64,000 bases of DNA from contig NC_088309.1 of NCBI RefSeq assembly GCF_910592395.1, forward strand, positions 6,822,501 through 6,886,500, written 5' to 3'. The position numbers were made by a program, and so were the translations under genes. Of the stretch, positions 1 through 13,600 are shown piece by piece. Under the pieces are notes generated by a model, which worked only from the letters and a program-made list of their open reading frames with translations, was not told where the DNA came from and ran no database searches. The DNA comes from Lineus longissimus. Lineage: Eukaryota; Nemertea; Pilidiophora; Heteronemertea; Lineidae. Within the stretch, counting starts at the first letter, position 1. The number at the start of each line of letters is the position of its first letter.

Positions 1-2
1 AG

Positions 3-3000
3 AGTGCTTTCCATTGTCTGTCTTTGTCACCCAAGGCTCAAGCCTATACAGGAATCAGCTCCTATCGAGGCGGGCCTACTTACTATCATAAGAAGCTCCC
101 CATGGGACTCAAGATTTCGACGTCTGTTTTCTCTCAAAAGATCAACGACATTCTGTCGAAAATACCCGACTCTGATTCTTTCTGTCAAGCTGTCCATGAT
201 GACATTCTGATCTTCAGCCAGAGTCTTGCTGATCACAACAAGCACTTGCGTCTCATATTTCAGGCATTGAGCAACCATGGTCTTAAGATTTCACCCAAGA
301 AGTGTAAATTCTTCCAATCTCGTGTTATCTATCTTGGGCATGTGATCTCTGTTTCTCCTGATGGTCGTGTACAGATAACTGCTTTAAATGACAGATGTCT
401 TGCCATTCAGAAAATGAAAGCACCCACCAATGCACGTGGTGTGCGTCGCTTCATTGGCGCAGTAATGTATCTCAGCTCTTTCTTGCCTAAATTACAGTCA
501 TTGCTCGCTCCTTTGCATCAATTGACCAGAAAGAATGAACCCTTTTCCTGGCAATCTCGTCATGAGGAAGCCTTTCAAGCAATCAAACTATCGCTGACTC
601 AGCCCCCTGTTTTGTGTGCTCCTACTGGCAAAGGCCAGCTCAGACTCTATAGTGACACATCTCGTGTAGCTACTGGTTCATACTTGGCTGAGTATATTGA
701 TGGGAAGGAATACATCATCGCATATTACTCCAAGAGGCTCCCCCCAGCAGCGAAGAACTACTCGGTCAGCGAGTTGGAGCTGATGGGCATATACTTGAAT
801 GTCTCAGCTTTCCGCTACATGCTCTTGGCTAGAAATTTTCAGATCTTCTGTGATCACAGTGCTTTGGTTCAGATTTTTCGAAGCAAGCGTCAACCACCCA
901 CTACTCGCATTCAAAAGCTACTTGAGCGTCTTTCTGAATATAGTTTTCAATTGGCCTACATCAAAGGCACAGATCTTGTATTGTCTGATTTCTTGTCCAG
1001 AGCTCCTGTGGACGATGATAAGGAATTTGATCGGATTCTCCCAATAGCATTCTCTGTTGAAGCTGTCTATGAATTGGAATCATTAGCTGACACTGTCACT
1101 CATGATTGTTTCTATAATTTGCCAGCTCCTGAGAAGATTGTTACCCGCGCATATGCTAGGCAAATGCGCATTCCGGTTCAACCTCTCTACAAACCTAGGC
1201 CACAACCAAAACCTAGGTCCAGGAATAATGTCACACCCTCTTCTCAGCCTGTGCTGCCACCACCCCCTGTGGGCGAACCAGTTCAGCCATGTGCTGAGAG
1301 GGCTCCACCTATTATAACACCACGATCCAGTCTAGTGCCAGTTCAGTCAGTCATGGCTCCGGCATTGCCCATGCCAGTTATTCCATTCATTCCGCCCAAG
1401 ACTAATTCTGCTCAAGCCAGGGAGGCTACTGAGCCTCGGTTAGTTGATTCTGTTGATAGGTCTCCAAGCTCACAAACTGTTGAAGAGTTTTCAGATGATA
1501 TATCAGATCTCTTGAAAAAGCCTCAGCCTTTGATTCCTCAGATTGATGTAATGCAAACACGTCATGTTCCAAACCAGGTTTCTTTGAACAAAGTACTCAA
1601 GATCATCAAGCGGAGAGTCATCCGGGATTTCAATCTCCCTGTTGAGTCTCAGCAATTCGCTTTGGCTCAACAAACCTCTCCCCACTTCAAGGCGATCTAT
1701 GACTATTTGGCCTATGATATAATCCCGGCCGAAAAGAAGGCTGCCAGAATCGTTATAATCAAATCTGAGCAGTACATCCTGTGTAATGGTATTTTATTTC
1801 GGATCTTCTTTCCTTCCAACTCGGATGATTTCTGCTTACAACTCGCCGTACCTGAAAAGTACATAGACACTATCATAGGTCTTCACCACGGTTCTGGTTT
1901 ACTAGGCCATGGCGGCTGCACCAGAACATATCTGACGGTTAGGAAAAACTATCACTTCCCCGCTATGTTTCAGCGTATAGTGGCATACATTCAATCCTGC
2001 AATCGTTGTCAGGAAATCAAGGGCAAGCGCGACACAGCTCGAACATTTCATGAGCGAATCATTGCCACCTTTGAGCCATTTAGCACCGTCAGCTTGGATT
2101 TCAAATCCATGCCTACATCTCCATGTAATTACCGCCATATCATGATTGTCACATGCTCCATGACACGGTTTGTAGTTGCTGTACCTCTACGCACTCTGGA
2201 TGCCCCTACTGTCTGTGAAGCACTCATTCAAAAGGTCATTACCCTGTTCGGCGTGCCATCAGTAATAATTTCTGATGCTGCAGCCTCCTTGACGGGTCAT
2301 CTCGTTGAACTACTCTGCTCTACTCTTGGTATTCAGCAAAAATTCATTTCTGTTGGTAACCATGGTAGCTTGCCTGCTGAGAGGCAAATCAGGTCTATCG
2401 CTGACCTCATCCGAGCAAATTTGACACCCTACGGTACATCATGGACCCAGTTTGTCTCCACTGCAGTATATACTTACAATTCATTCTCTAGTGCTCATCT
2501 TGGTGGCTACTCTCCTTTCTATCTCTTGTTTCTGCGCGAGCCTGCCGATTTGACAAGTTTACAGTTCAAACCCAGTCTTGGTCTCTCGCGTTCTCATGCT
2601 GAATATGTCCAGCATCTTCAACAAAAGTTTCAGAATGCTTCCAAGTGCATGCTCCAGTTGCAAGAGCATCACCAACTTGCCCAGAATGCCAAACTTGCAA
2701 ACAAACTGCAAAAGAACCCCATCTATGCAGAAGGCCAGCTAGTCTATCTGCACAAACCCAATACCACTGGCATGACAGCCAACTCCAGAAAGTTCAAGAC
2801 CCTCTGGGTTGGCCCGTTTGTAATCCACCAGGCTTTGGATAGAACCCACTATATATTAGCAGACTTCAAGGGTAATATCATTCCGGATATATTCAATTTT
2901 GCCCGTCTAAAACCCGCCTACTTGAGGGCCACTGGTGAGAAGAATGTGCAGGATCTTGACCGTCTGCAACACTTGCTTCGCACCACAGTTCACTCTGAAC

Positions 3001-3461
3001 AGCCCTCTGTTCACCATTTCATTGATGAGAAGGGTGCTCTCTGTGAACCAACCTCTGTGGATGGTTCCTCTTATCTTCATCCCCATAATTCTATAGATGG
3101 TCAGTGCTACAGTCTCGAAGCACATGCTAGTTATCAATCTATGAATGATGGCCTCTTGGCCCCCTCATTGTTGACGCCCTGGCAAAGGAAGAAGCAGGCT
3201 GCGTTGCTTGTCAACAGCCCTTCTGAGTCTGATATGACATGGATCAAGAAGGCTCGTTTTCAGTGTGGTAGACTTCAGCTTCTGTTGTCTGTACCATTTG
3301 GTTCCTCCAGTTTTTGCTATTGGTGGTCTCCTCTCTTTGATTCCCAGTGTTCTGCATTAGTCAACTCTGTGTTAAACGCCAAGGATATACCATGCACTGG
3401 TTCAGCTTCTAAACACTTGGTCAAAGTATGCAAGAGAAATGAGAAGCGCCAGTCTGTCTGA
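3..3461 (+). mobile_element. Ty3/gypsy-like retrotransposon polyprotein, 3' part (RT-RNase H-integrase)
   Basis: The frame is open from the window edge, so the 5' part (gag, protease, early RT) lies outside; the CDS ends with TGA at 3459-3461. Order is RT, RNase H, integrase, as in Ty3/gypsy (Metaviridae) elements. Seen: an RT LPMGL block near 105 and a catalytic VHDD motif near 195-206, where most relatives have YxDD; RNase H acidic residues in YSDTS, SELEL, FCDHS and LSDFL (about 650-990); an integrase HHCC zinc finger (LHHGSGLLGH then CNRC, about 1880-2010); a D,D,E core (SLDFK, ISDAA, PAERQ, about 2095-2385); and a GPF module (WVGPFVI, about 2805-2930). A proline-rich linker of roughly 120 codons (about 1165-1480) separates RNase H from integrase, and about 150 codons of unknown function follow the GPF module. 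No stop or frameshift was seen, so the copy is probably young. Exact clade not determined. Confidence 0.93.
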
Positions 3462-4841
3462 GCGTTTGCTCTTTTACTAAGTGATCCCAAGAAGGGATAA
3501 GTCTATTGTACATTCATTGGTGTTCAAAGTATCGAAGTGTTTCTTCTGTTTTCGGCCTTGGCACTTTCACATTATATTGTTAGTTCTGTCTAACAAAGTA
3601 TCTCAAAGTATCAGTAGTGAAGTAAGACGCTCACACCAGTGAGCCAATGATAAGGTTACTTGCGTCAAACTAATAAAAGTAGCGGAACCAGAGCACCCAA
3701 ATCTCTAAAAACACCTAACAATTTGTCTGCATGTGTTGTACCAACAACATGCATTGACGGATTTTGTCAACACACCTGTACTCAGCTGTGTTTATGTTTT
3801 GTACACATGCATTATTGTGTACACTGCATAGCAGGTTTTGTTTACATCATGTGACCTTTTTGTTTACATCATGTGACTTTTGATGACTTGGTACACTCAC
3901 TAAGCCACCATCGCATTTCACTGGATGTTTTTGGGTATTCTGTTTCCATGTATAATATTATGATCACCACGATCACTGTAGATAATTAAGTTGCATTTCA
4001 AATTTTTTTTCTATACTTCTGTCAGAAAATTTTACTTTTGTACTCGTAGTATTTTTCACACCAAGTTTTGTCATGAGTCTTTGGACTCTAAAATTTTATG
4101 ACCACTACAGATAATTGGCTCTCACAAGTGACTGCTGTGATGAGGCCTCGTCATTAGCACTCATTACTTGTGGTTTTACCGGTATTTACTGCAGATTTGA
4201 TCTCTGCGTACTTGGTTGTTGGCCAACATCATCATCTTACAACTTTACTCAAAATCTTTTGGCCATTATCTGATGTAGTGTTACTCAACTGTGTGTAGTA
4301 CTTCTCATCTGTGTTGGTAGCCATTTTGCTGGCATGGCTGCCCACAAATTGTGTGTTTCTTTGACAGAAGATTTTTTTTTTCTCTCAAAATTTGAAGTGC
4401 AGCCTCCGTGTTCATGTTAATTAATTGTTTGTCTATTGTGTGTTTATTAGTCTCAATCGGTGAATCGAGTGTATTGTTCTTCAGTACGTTACTGTTGTGT
4501 AACTGTAATGATGCTGGATTCATTTCAGCTAAAAAGCTTTTATTATCAGATATAATCAACTTTGCAGATAACTTACTTTTGATTAAATTTAACTTTGTAC
4601 ACTCGATGTACCCATATCCCTATCAGAATTACTATGTATAATTAGGCAAGTCAAGCCAAGTTTTAATCAAAATATTTTCACTGCGTCAAAATATTTTTCT
4701 CAACTCTGCGGGATGTTATATAATATTAATAAGGTTACTTTCAAACAGTACTGTAGTGTTACAGTTTTCCCGCCAAACTCAAGGCCACATCTTGTATAAT
4801 GCTTTATCCTGATTGGTCAGTTTCGCTACGTCTCGTCAGGG

Positions 4842-4848
4842 TATAAAA
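4842..4848 (+). promoter_or_regulatory. TATA box of the probable LTR promoter
   Basis: tataaaa, about 30 bp downstream of a reversed CCAAT motif and about 118 bp upstream of AATAAA (4960). This spacing is typical of an LTR U3-R promoter. The direct evidence is motif and spacing only. Confidence 0.5.
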
Positions 4849-4959
4849 ACCCGCCCGCGCTTCTGCGCAGTCTCTCTTTCTTAGTTTTACCAGATCTCTC
4901 TCGCGTGTGCACGAGGAGACTGGCTGACGATAGCACGTTTTGTCAAGTCGAAGTTTGTC

Positions 4960-4965
4960 AATAAA
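4960..4965 (+). terminator. Poly(A) signal in the probable LTR
   Basis: AATAAA downstream of the TATA box at 4842; together they mark the likely R region of the element. Confidence 0.5.
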
Positions 4966-5096
4966 TTCATGATCAAATACTCGGGACATTCGTTTTACCG
5001 TGGTTTATTCCATAGAAGGATGCAGGACGTTTGTCAAATACTTCGGGAGGCAAATAAGTAGTTTCAACTAGGCCACGGAGGATTCAGAATATAACA

Positions 5097-7612
5097 CTAT
5101 AATGTGCAAGTCTGAGGAGTCATGCTTTCTCTCATCTTGGTCAGACAACGCTGTCAGTCTGAACCTGGTTGTGATTGTGACTGTGTGTGTATTGTAACTG
5201 TCCTGCAGTGGTAGTCGGAGACAACTGGCAGCCAAAGTTATGTTTTGCCAATTGGCCTTGTCCCGAGCATGTTGCCTGAGGTTGTATAGCTGTCCCACTG
5301 ATCAAAGTGACCGAGCCTGGCTAAGGTCATCAGGTATGTTATCCAGAAGGTTGGTAAAGTGTCATCCATGTCCTGATTTGTGAGCCTGTTAAAGTCCAGG
5401 GCTTTCTGAGCAGGTGTGTCAGGGTCCATATAGTTGTCTCCTGTGTCAAATCTCCTTGTTCATAGGACCACATACAGTGTAGGAACACATATAGGGTGAC
5501 CCAAATACTGTGTCAAATTCACCATTATAGCTGCATGTATTAACATATCTGACCTTCCCATAAGGATCTGTCTCAGAGGACACAGGTAGCTCCCAAGTAA
5601 TGCATCAAAACCAGAACAAATGGGACAACGATTGTCCTACCGGAAGGACAAGGACAGTATGAAACAGCACTTGGAGACAGCGTTGTATACCTATGACTGT
5701 CTCTGGCATGTGTCATCCAGTGCTAAAAGAACAGGGTTGTTTCCATCACTGGGTTAGGATGGGGACAGACATGGACAGGTATACCTGCCCATACGGGTAG
5801 AGATGAAGAGTAGGGATAAGGTACAACACAATAAGTCTGATTGGTGAATCGTTTTGTGTCCTTCAAGAGTGTGCATCTGATCATAAGAGGCCTGTCTCAT
5901 TCATACTAAAGGGACAAAGAGAAAGGGTTGTATACCCAGGTGGTGCTGTTGCCTGGAGGGCGGGCGTCCTTGTATGACCTGGGAGTGATTGTCACCTCAC
6001 ATATCTGGGACAAGTGTCTTTGGGAAGGATTCACAACTTGGATGAGACTGTCCTCACTTGAGTGTTGTCCCAGGACCTGAGGGACCGAGTTTTTATTGAG
6101 AAGAGACTCCATGTCACCTGTTAGTGACCCAGAATTCATAAAAAAACAAAGCAATAATCGACATATCTTTCTACTTTTATTGGTTATTCTAAATGTGTCT
6201 TGATCACATTAATGACCTGTCGCAACGTTGTGGAAGCAATAGTCTTGTACATCAAAGCAAATGACAAAATAATAATACACATTAACATATCATGGAGTTA
6301 ACTGGGAAAGCAACTGGTTTAACTTATCAAGATGGCAACAACCAGCACCACTACGGGTCCTAAATACAAATGTGACCTGTAACACTATCTTAATAGTGTT
6401 TTGGAAACAATTATTGATCAAAGGCATAATAACCATTGCACATGTTTCTGTGACTTAGTTTGTGTGGGGTGTGGGTCTACTTGTGTATGCATGTGAGCAT
6501 GTGTGCCTGCATCATGTTTGTGTGGTGTGTCAGTATGTGGTATGTGGTATGTGGTATGTGGTATGTGTGAGTGCATCCATGCACATGTGTGCGTGCATGT
6601 TTTGTGTCCAATTCATAGTTTAGTTTATGGAAGTGTTCTGGATGGAGTGCAGTGTGAGGTGGTAAAGTGTATTTACTGGCTATCACAATGTTTTTAAAAT
6701 GGCTGCTGATGCAATGTGGGCCTACATGGCTCTGATATTGAGAAAGTACAACATCATTTGAACTCCCAACATGTGTGATTGCATAGGTGATACATAATCG
6801 TACATATTGTAATTTTAACTGACAATTGTCTGTTTTGTGTGTGCAATGAGCAAAGAATCCATTTCACATTTGCTGATATAATAAAGCACCAAAGACCAAC
6901 AGCATTTGCATTCAATACATTCTGACAGGACGAATCTATCAGTTTTCTTTTCTAAAAGTCTTGTCAAACCTGACACCTAACATATAAGTAGATATGCAAG
7001 CCAATAAGTAACTACTCTCCCGAGGCACTGGTTATAGTCAGATACAAGACTCTGTACATGGCCAATCTTTAGTCGAGAGCTCCATCTCTAAGCTGCATGG
7101 CAGTTGATACCAATCTTTGGCTTAATCTACACAACATCCCTGGTAGAGTCGGATACAAGTCCCTGTACCAACCTATTGGTACATTATACAGTTTAAAGAA
7201 TCCAAATCCAAGATACAGAGCCCAGTTATCGGGGGGGGCAGTTAATGCCAATTGTGAGCCTAATGTATGCAGCATCCCTGAAGTCCACTGTATGACAGGA
7301 CCAGGTCACATGTCTTCAGGAGATCCTGGCTATGGGTACAGGCCCCTGATTTCTCCTCCTGTCAAGAATCCTTCGTGAGCTTCAGGATCATGTTGGACAC
7401 TAGAGCATTCCATCCCGTGTTGTGACTTAAATACAAGACATGAGAAATTTAACATCTTATGATGAAGAGCAGAAGTCTGAGGCATCTCTACTCTCTCACA
7501 TCACATTAGTGTTAATGGAATATTTTCATCACTAAGTCAAACCATACAAACTTCTCGAATTATGCATATTAGTCACCTTGCCTGTGGTCCCCCTCTAAGA
7601 CAAAGTACTTAC
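5097..7612. other. Non-coding stretch between retroelement and glucosidase exon 16
   Basis: No convincing coding exon was found on either strand. It holds a GT-rich stretch with tandem tatgtgg units (6534-6567) and two partly similar blocks near 7020-7065 and 7125-7185 (a shared cc-gg-ta-tacaag-ctgtac pattern). The missing terminal exon of the minus-strand glucosidase gene should begin with codons for a conserved HQTGW-like motif; I searched for that reading and did not see it. Confidence 0.5.
6534..6567. repeat. (TATGTGG)n short tandem repeat
   Basis: Four to five adjacent tatgtgg units inside a wider GT-rich stretch (about 6460-6605). Confidence 0.85.
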
Positions 7613-10600
7613 CTAGCACCACACCCACGGCCAGTGTCTCCATCATAATTCTCATAGAAAAGGACCAGATCCCTCCAAACAGGGTCAGTGGCATATTTCT
7701 CTGCGTTACCTACAAGGGGCAAAACATCTGTACAACTTGAAGATATTTGTTCACATCACAACAGGTTGCATTGGCATAGTCAAACCAGATAAGAAAATCT
7801 ACTCCGATATTTTCAGCCGTAGGGTCAGGTTTAGGTTTAGGAGCCTTGATAAGCTGTTGATTTAGTTCTTTCAGTTGTTCTAAATCTCTTACAGTACAAC
7901 TCTCTCAGGTACATAACTTAGAAACATGGAAAACATTAAGATCATACTCTGTCTTAGCATCGACCTCAGATCCATTACAGTAGTGTGCTAGCCAGTGACA
8001 AACCCACAGAACTTTGCAACTCTGGCAAGATTTCAATATCAACCTACCGTGGCAAGGTCTTTTTCCACTTGAATCTGGTAGAAACAAGTTGACGTTCCTC
8101 TGCGTCAGATCAGTGGCTATCTGTTGGAGGTTCATCACCTGACCAGTGCCAGTGGGATACTCAATGGTGAATTTGTCCCCGAGGAAATCATGTAGTGTTT
8201 CTAATGACTCTATTATCAGGTAGTTCACTGAAATAAAACATTGGCTATTATTCAAAGGAACGCTTTTTTACAATCAGTAGATACTGGCCTACCTCATACC
8301 TGTCTGTAAAAGTCTTGGATGCCCATTTATGGTCTCTGAAGTCAAATGGGCATTTTATGACTCATGCCATATTCTCTTAAAAAAGCATTATATACTTACT
8401 GCAGAGCCATACAGGTCCTCTCCAGTTGCTATTTCCACCGTAGAAGTCTGACGTCGATTCAGCAGCTTCATACATCACTTTAACCCTACGCCTCTTCTCA
8501 AGCCTCATCATAAACGGACAGGTTTTATGATGTTTTGACAATGATCTGATTCCGTGCGGCGACAACAGCTCCTCCTCGTTGAGCATGTAGGACAGAATCT
8601 TCTTAATCTGCTCTATGCTTGGAATGGTCAGAAGTGTTTTGCCATTGCACTGATAGGACTGAAATAATCAAGGGTCAGAGACTTGTACTCAGTTTGCCGC
8701 TTGGGAACTCTTCATAGAAATCACTTCAAACATGGGAGGATGTGTGTTTTTTAGTGCAAAATGTGTATATTTGACACAGGTTGATCAAAGAGATATGCGT
8801 TGATCAACTACACTGGATATGAGGAGCCGCTTGGTTGACACTGCCAGTTACCACGCAATCCCAGAGAGAACCCAGGATTGTATGACTGGATGAACCAGTG
8901 CGGCTTTCAAAGCTGTGCTCCCTTGTACTGGCGTGTCTATGCCAGGGCAAGTAAAAGATCCCACAAAGATGCACTGTAGCCTACCGTACAGTGGCTACGA
9001 TCGCTCCATTGAGAATCTTTGCCCGACCACTCACCTGCATATTCATGGATGCCTCCTTGAGAGCCTCACACACCGCTGCAGGATCGTTCTGATCATGATG
9101 AGTGAAGGCTGCAACCTGGGCCTCAAGGCAAGAATGGGTGTTGAGCATCGTACCTAGTCGATGACAGAATGTCGGGCAATGCTCGATGTCTTCCTTGAGG
9201 AATATTGCTGTAGAGAACAGTGGGACCAGACCAACCATGGACCGGAGCTTGATATGAGCACTCTTCTTGCCCATCACATATCTGTCATAGTAGAAACTGT
9301 CAACTGGATCCCAAAGGCTCTCTGAAATATGATACGAAATTCTTGGTGATTACAAAACCAAGTACATGTAAAGTGGAGAGTAGCTCGAGATTGACTCCTC
9401 TCTCCATGGCCGAAGAAGGTGTCACAGGACCAATAAACAAATCTGGTGCTCAACCTCAGTGGCATGCAGCAAATGCTCACTAGAGCTAACCTAGAGTGGG
9501 TGCAGAGGAACAGAAACATGGTAATTGCAGAGAGAGACTACAGTTCACATAGCGGTTGGGGGCCACAATAGACCCATTGGAATATGGACGGTTTCAACAA
9601 AGTTTGTTTGGACGCTGACCAGTCATGTGTTTCACCTGCATGTCTCCTACCTATTCTGTCTGTGTATCCGTTTATTGCCGCCTTGATGTCGTCAAAGTGC
9701 CTCAAGTATGTGAGTGCATAGTCTTCATAATGGGGTGCATCCTTGGCTAGCTCAAGGGACATCTTCATGAGGTAGACAGTAAACAGAGCCATCCATGCAG
9801 TGCCATCCACCTAAACAAAATAGGAATCAACCCAAGATTTTGTAATATGGCCAATGGAAGAAATCTGCCAGTTTCTGAGCAGGTGACTTTTGTATTCGTA
9901 CTCAAGTCAAAATAACCATGAGACAACTTAAATGCTCATAAAGTTCACGCACTTCCGGGCCTCCACACACAGAGTCTCATTCAGCCTCAAAGGTGTTGCA
10001 ATGTAGCCCAGCATCTTTTGTTCATTATATGCAAAATCTGGTATACACATCACCAACAAACTTGAACTTGGATGATTGGTCTGTTATATGCGAGTATCCA
10101 GTCAATGCAAGTCCAACACATACAAGGTTTAATACTATGATAACAATAACAATAATCAACACAATTCATAGTTTGTGCTCGAGAATTTCACACCGGACTG
10201 CATACACACCTGATAGAGTTTCCGGAGCTTGGCTGGAGGATGTGACCTATTCAACGGTGCTATGTTGTCAAGGCCCAGGAAGCCACCTCCATACAAGTTA
10301 CTCTTGTCGATCATCACGACGTTGACCCACCTGCATGAAAGAGAGGGAGGTCACAACAGTGAACCCAAGACACCGCCAAGTTTTTTTATTTTGTGACACT
10401 GTGTTTGAGTATAACACAGATTTATGCAGCAAAGACCATGTATTTAGTACGGTGACGTTTTCTAATTCCTTGCAGACTACCTGTTTCTTTTAGATACCCT
10501 CATCAGTGACTTTCAATACACCAGGTAGAAGAATTTGTGATCCTTTTACGAGAAAGAAAATAACCATCTAAACTGTTTTTATCGTGAAAACAACTGAATT

Positions 10601-13600
10601 GCCTTACCATGTAAAGTTAAGCTGAAGCTTATGAAAGCATTTCTCAAGAAAGTCACGGTCTGGTTTTCCAGCTTGCACTGTCGCCTGGAAGATTTTCCAA
10701 CATGCCCAAACATGGACGGGAGGGTTTGTATCGGCCAGCGCCATCTCATAGGCCGGAATCTGTCCATTTGCCTTCATGTAGCGGTGTGACAGCAACAAGA
10801 GAAGCTGAGACTTGGCAAACTCTATGTCGATGACGGAGAAGGCTACAGCATGGAAGGCAAGATCCCATGCTGCAAACTGAAAAACAAGGTCACAATATGA
10901 TATCTTAGGAAGTCTTTTTTTTTAATTGGTCAATAAATTTGTCTGGATGTCACACCAATCTTGAAAAATTAAAGACCCTTACCCAAGGAAACTCCCATTT
11001 ATCAGGCATTGATATGATATCCATACACTTCACGTGTTCCCAATCCCAGTTGGTCCTCCAGCGGTGCTTCATCACATCATCAAATGTCATGTACTCGTGC
11101 CCTGAAAACAAGAAAATGAAAGATGTACTCGGAAAGATCAGCTCATTGCTCAAACTACCAACTTCGACTCACATGGATCATAAAACGGCAGCTCTCTGCA
11201 TTGCCAACCTTCTACTTTGGGAACAATGTCACACTGACCCAACTCCAATTATAGCGTAAATGTCACATGCTTGTTGTACACTTCAGACAAAATCCAAAGA
11301 CATCTGACATTTTTATGTGATTTTATCAACTTAATTTGTGCAGCTGGCTAAAAATATTGCCTTTACCTGTCAGCCAATCCTCCACACAGTAGAAATAGAA
11401 CTGTTTATTCCACAATAGTCCTGCCAGTGCCTGAATATTCACACTCCTTAACTCCTCCGGAATACTGGCAGGAACAACCTGAAAAAGTGATAACAAAACC
11501 CTAATTCACATCCTTCTTCATCTTTAGCGTATGCTCCGCACTTGGAGGAGTGACTCTCCAAGGAGTATTCCACTTCCAAGGCAATATGAGCGTTTTTGCA
11601 TGCCACTGTGGTTTTGTGTCAATTGGGGAAACTGGCCGAGTGACCCTGACTTTGGCTTCTCAAATCTTCGAAACAATTGGTTTTATTCTACACTGATTCA
11701 CAAACCAAATACAGTCCTTCCATTTTTTTAGTCATTTTTTAAACAGATACACAATAGCTTACTGTGAATTCTTCTCTGGATTGAACTTTACACAATTAAA
11801 AGCTTCAAAGGTATTTTGCAGTGAAAGGGTTAATGAAACATTGGTTACCAGGTTATAGTACTCGGTGGCTTCATTCTTTCTCTTCTCCAAGATATCAGAG
11901 AATTGTTCGACGACCAGTGAACCGTTTGATGGTGCTCCAGTTGAAAGTTGGCATCTGATCACGACGGGTACCCCAGGTTCCGTGTGGACTTTATACACAG
12001 CGCCACATTTTGTACCACTCTTTTCTGGGGAAACAGCTTCAGTTTCACCTATGATGATGAAAAAGAGAACAAGGCAAAATAAGATTTGAAAGGAGACAAT
12101 ACCCACTTTGGCCAAAGACAGCCTGAGAAGACATCTCCAGTGGAACCTCTCGTATGTGGATACCTATTTATCTAACTATCGGTCTCACACTAAATTGGTG
12201 TTCCTATTCATAGATTTCCTTTCTGCTATAGCCTGCAACCATTATACATCACAACAAATACTCATATAACAACTACCTTCAATGATGTATCTATGAAAGG
12301 CTTCCTTGGTGTAAGTAGATATATTCTCCTCATCGTAGACATCCTTATAGTTGGTCTCATTCTCGGTGAAGATGATCTCTGGAGAAGACCCATCTGGGGC
12401 TTGACCCAGAAGCAAAGTTGAGCAGCCTGGAAACAAATAATTGTAACTAGGGTTGAACATAGATGCTGTTCTTTCCAATCTGTCAATTACCAAGATTACC
12501 TATGAAGGATCTTTTATCTCAAAGGACTGAATGAGTAACAAGCAAGGACCTGTGGAAAAACAGTTCAGATTAAGATAATCCGTTGAAGCTGGATCAGGCA
12601 TACACTGAGGAAACTGCCGTCCAGCATTGTTCGCAAGCTCTGATTTAGAACCCATAGGAGAAGAGAAAAGGAATACCAAGGAACAGCTGGTGACGAGACC
12701 TCGAGAGTGACGTGGAGACCATTGGTCACTCTTGGCAAGAACTGGAGAAGATCGCCAGGGACAGATAGGCGATGGATAAAAGTTGTTAGCTGCCAATGGT
12801 CTCAGAGAAGCGAAGGGCTATTAAAAGTAAGAAAGTGATTACCAAGATGTCTGTGCTGGCACTCCACTTTGTTGTTTCCTTTCTGCTCCATTTCGGGTTT
12901 GATAACATAACCAGCAAAATGTTTTGGCAGCTGCCAAGTGTTCCTAGAAACAGAAAGATATCAACAAATGCAAACTATTTTCCTGCTCTGAAGTGACAAC
13001 AAATGAGGTCATTTTAACACATGGATTTTTTCCAAAACAAGTCATAACAGTGGTAATAATCATTTGACCACTGCCATTGAAGGGTTACTGCAACACATAC
13101 CTGAACCAGAGAGAAGGTATCACGTGAAGATCAATCGTTTCAGGGCCTCTATTAGTAATGGTATATTGACACAGAATGTTTGAGGGTCCATCTTTGGCAT
13201 ATTCCACTTCTACGTCCCAGTATCTATCTTCATCAAAAACACCTGCAAGTATGTAGTGCTATGTAGTGTAGTGTAGTGTAATATATTATGTTATGTTATG
13301 TTTCCTTGTCTAGAAATCGAATAAAGCCAACTGATTTTTTCTTCGCCAGTTGGAGGAGCTTTAAAGACATATTTGTGAACAGAAATCAAATGGGAATTAG
13401 GTACACGGAAAAGTACCGGCAAGTTAAAAAGGTGACAGGGGGATAACCACATAAGCCTGAACCCTGCCTGGGAGGAATCAGACTAGACTAGTTCAGCCTG
13501 AAGATTCAAAATACATTCTCACCTGTATTGAATATTTCATACTCAGGGTCAGTGGCTTTTCTTTCAGCGTTACTCTCCCTGAGGCCCTCGTAAGGGAATT

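Larger units (their letters stand above)
3462..5096 (+). repeat. Untranslated 3' region and probable 3' LTR of the Ty3/gypsy-like element
   Basis: This non-coding stretch follows the polyprotein and carries an LTR-like promoter/poly(A) arrangement: reverse CCAAT (gattgg, 4811), TATA box at 4842, and AATAAA at 4960, about 118 bp downstream, which would define a short R region. A purine-rich run at 3489-3501 (aagaagggataag) could be the polypurine tract. TG/CA-type ends are possible (tgttag at 3579, ataaca ending at 5096), but boundaries cannot be fixed because the 5' LTR is outside the window. Two direct copies of gtttacatcatgtgac lie at about 3839-3880. Confidence 0.5.
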
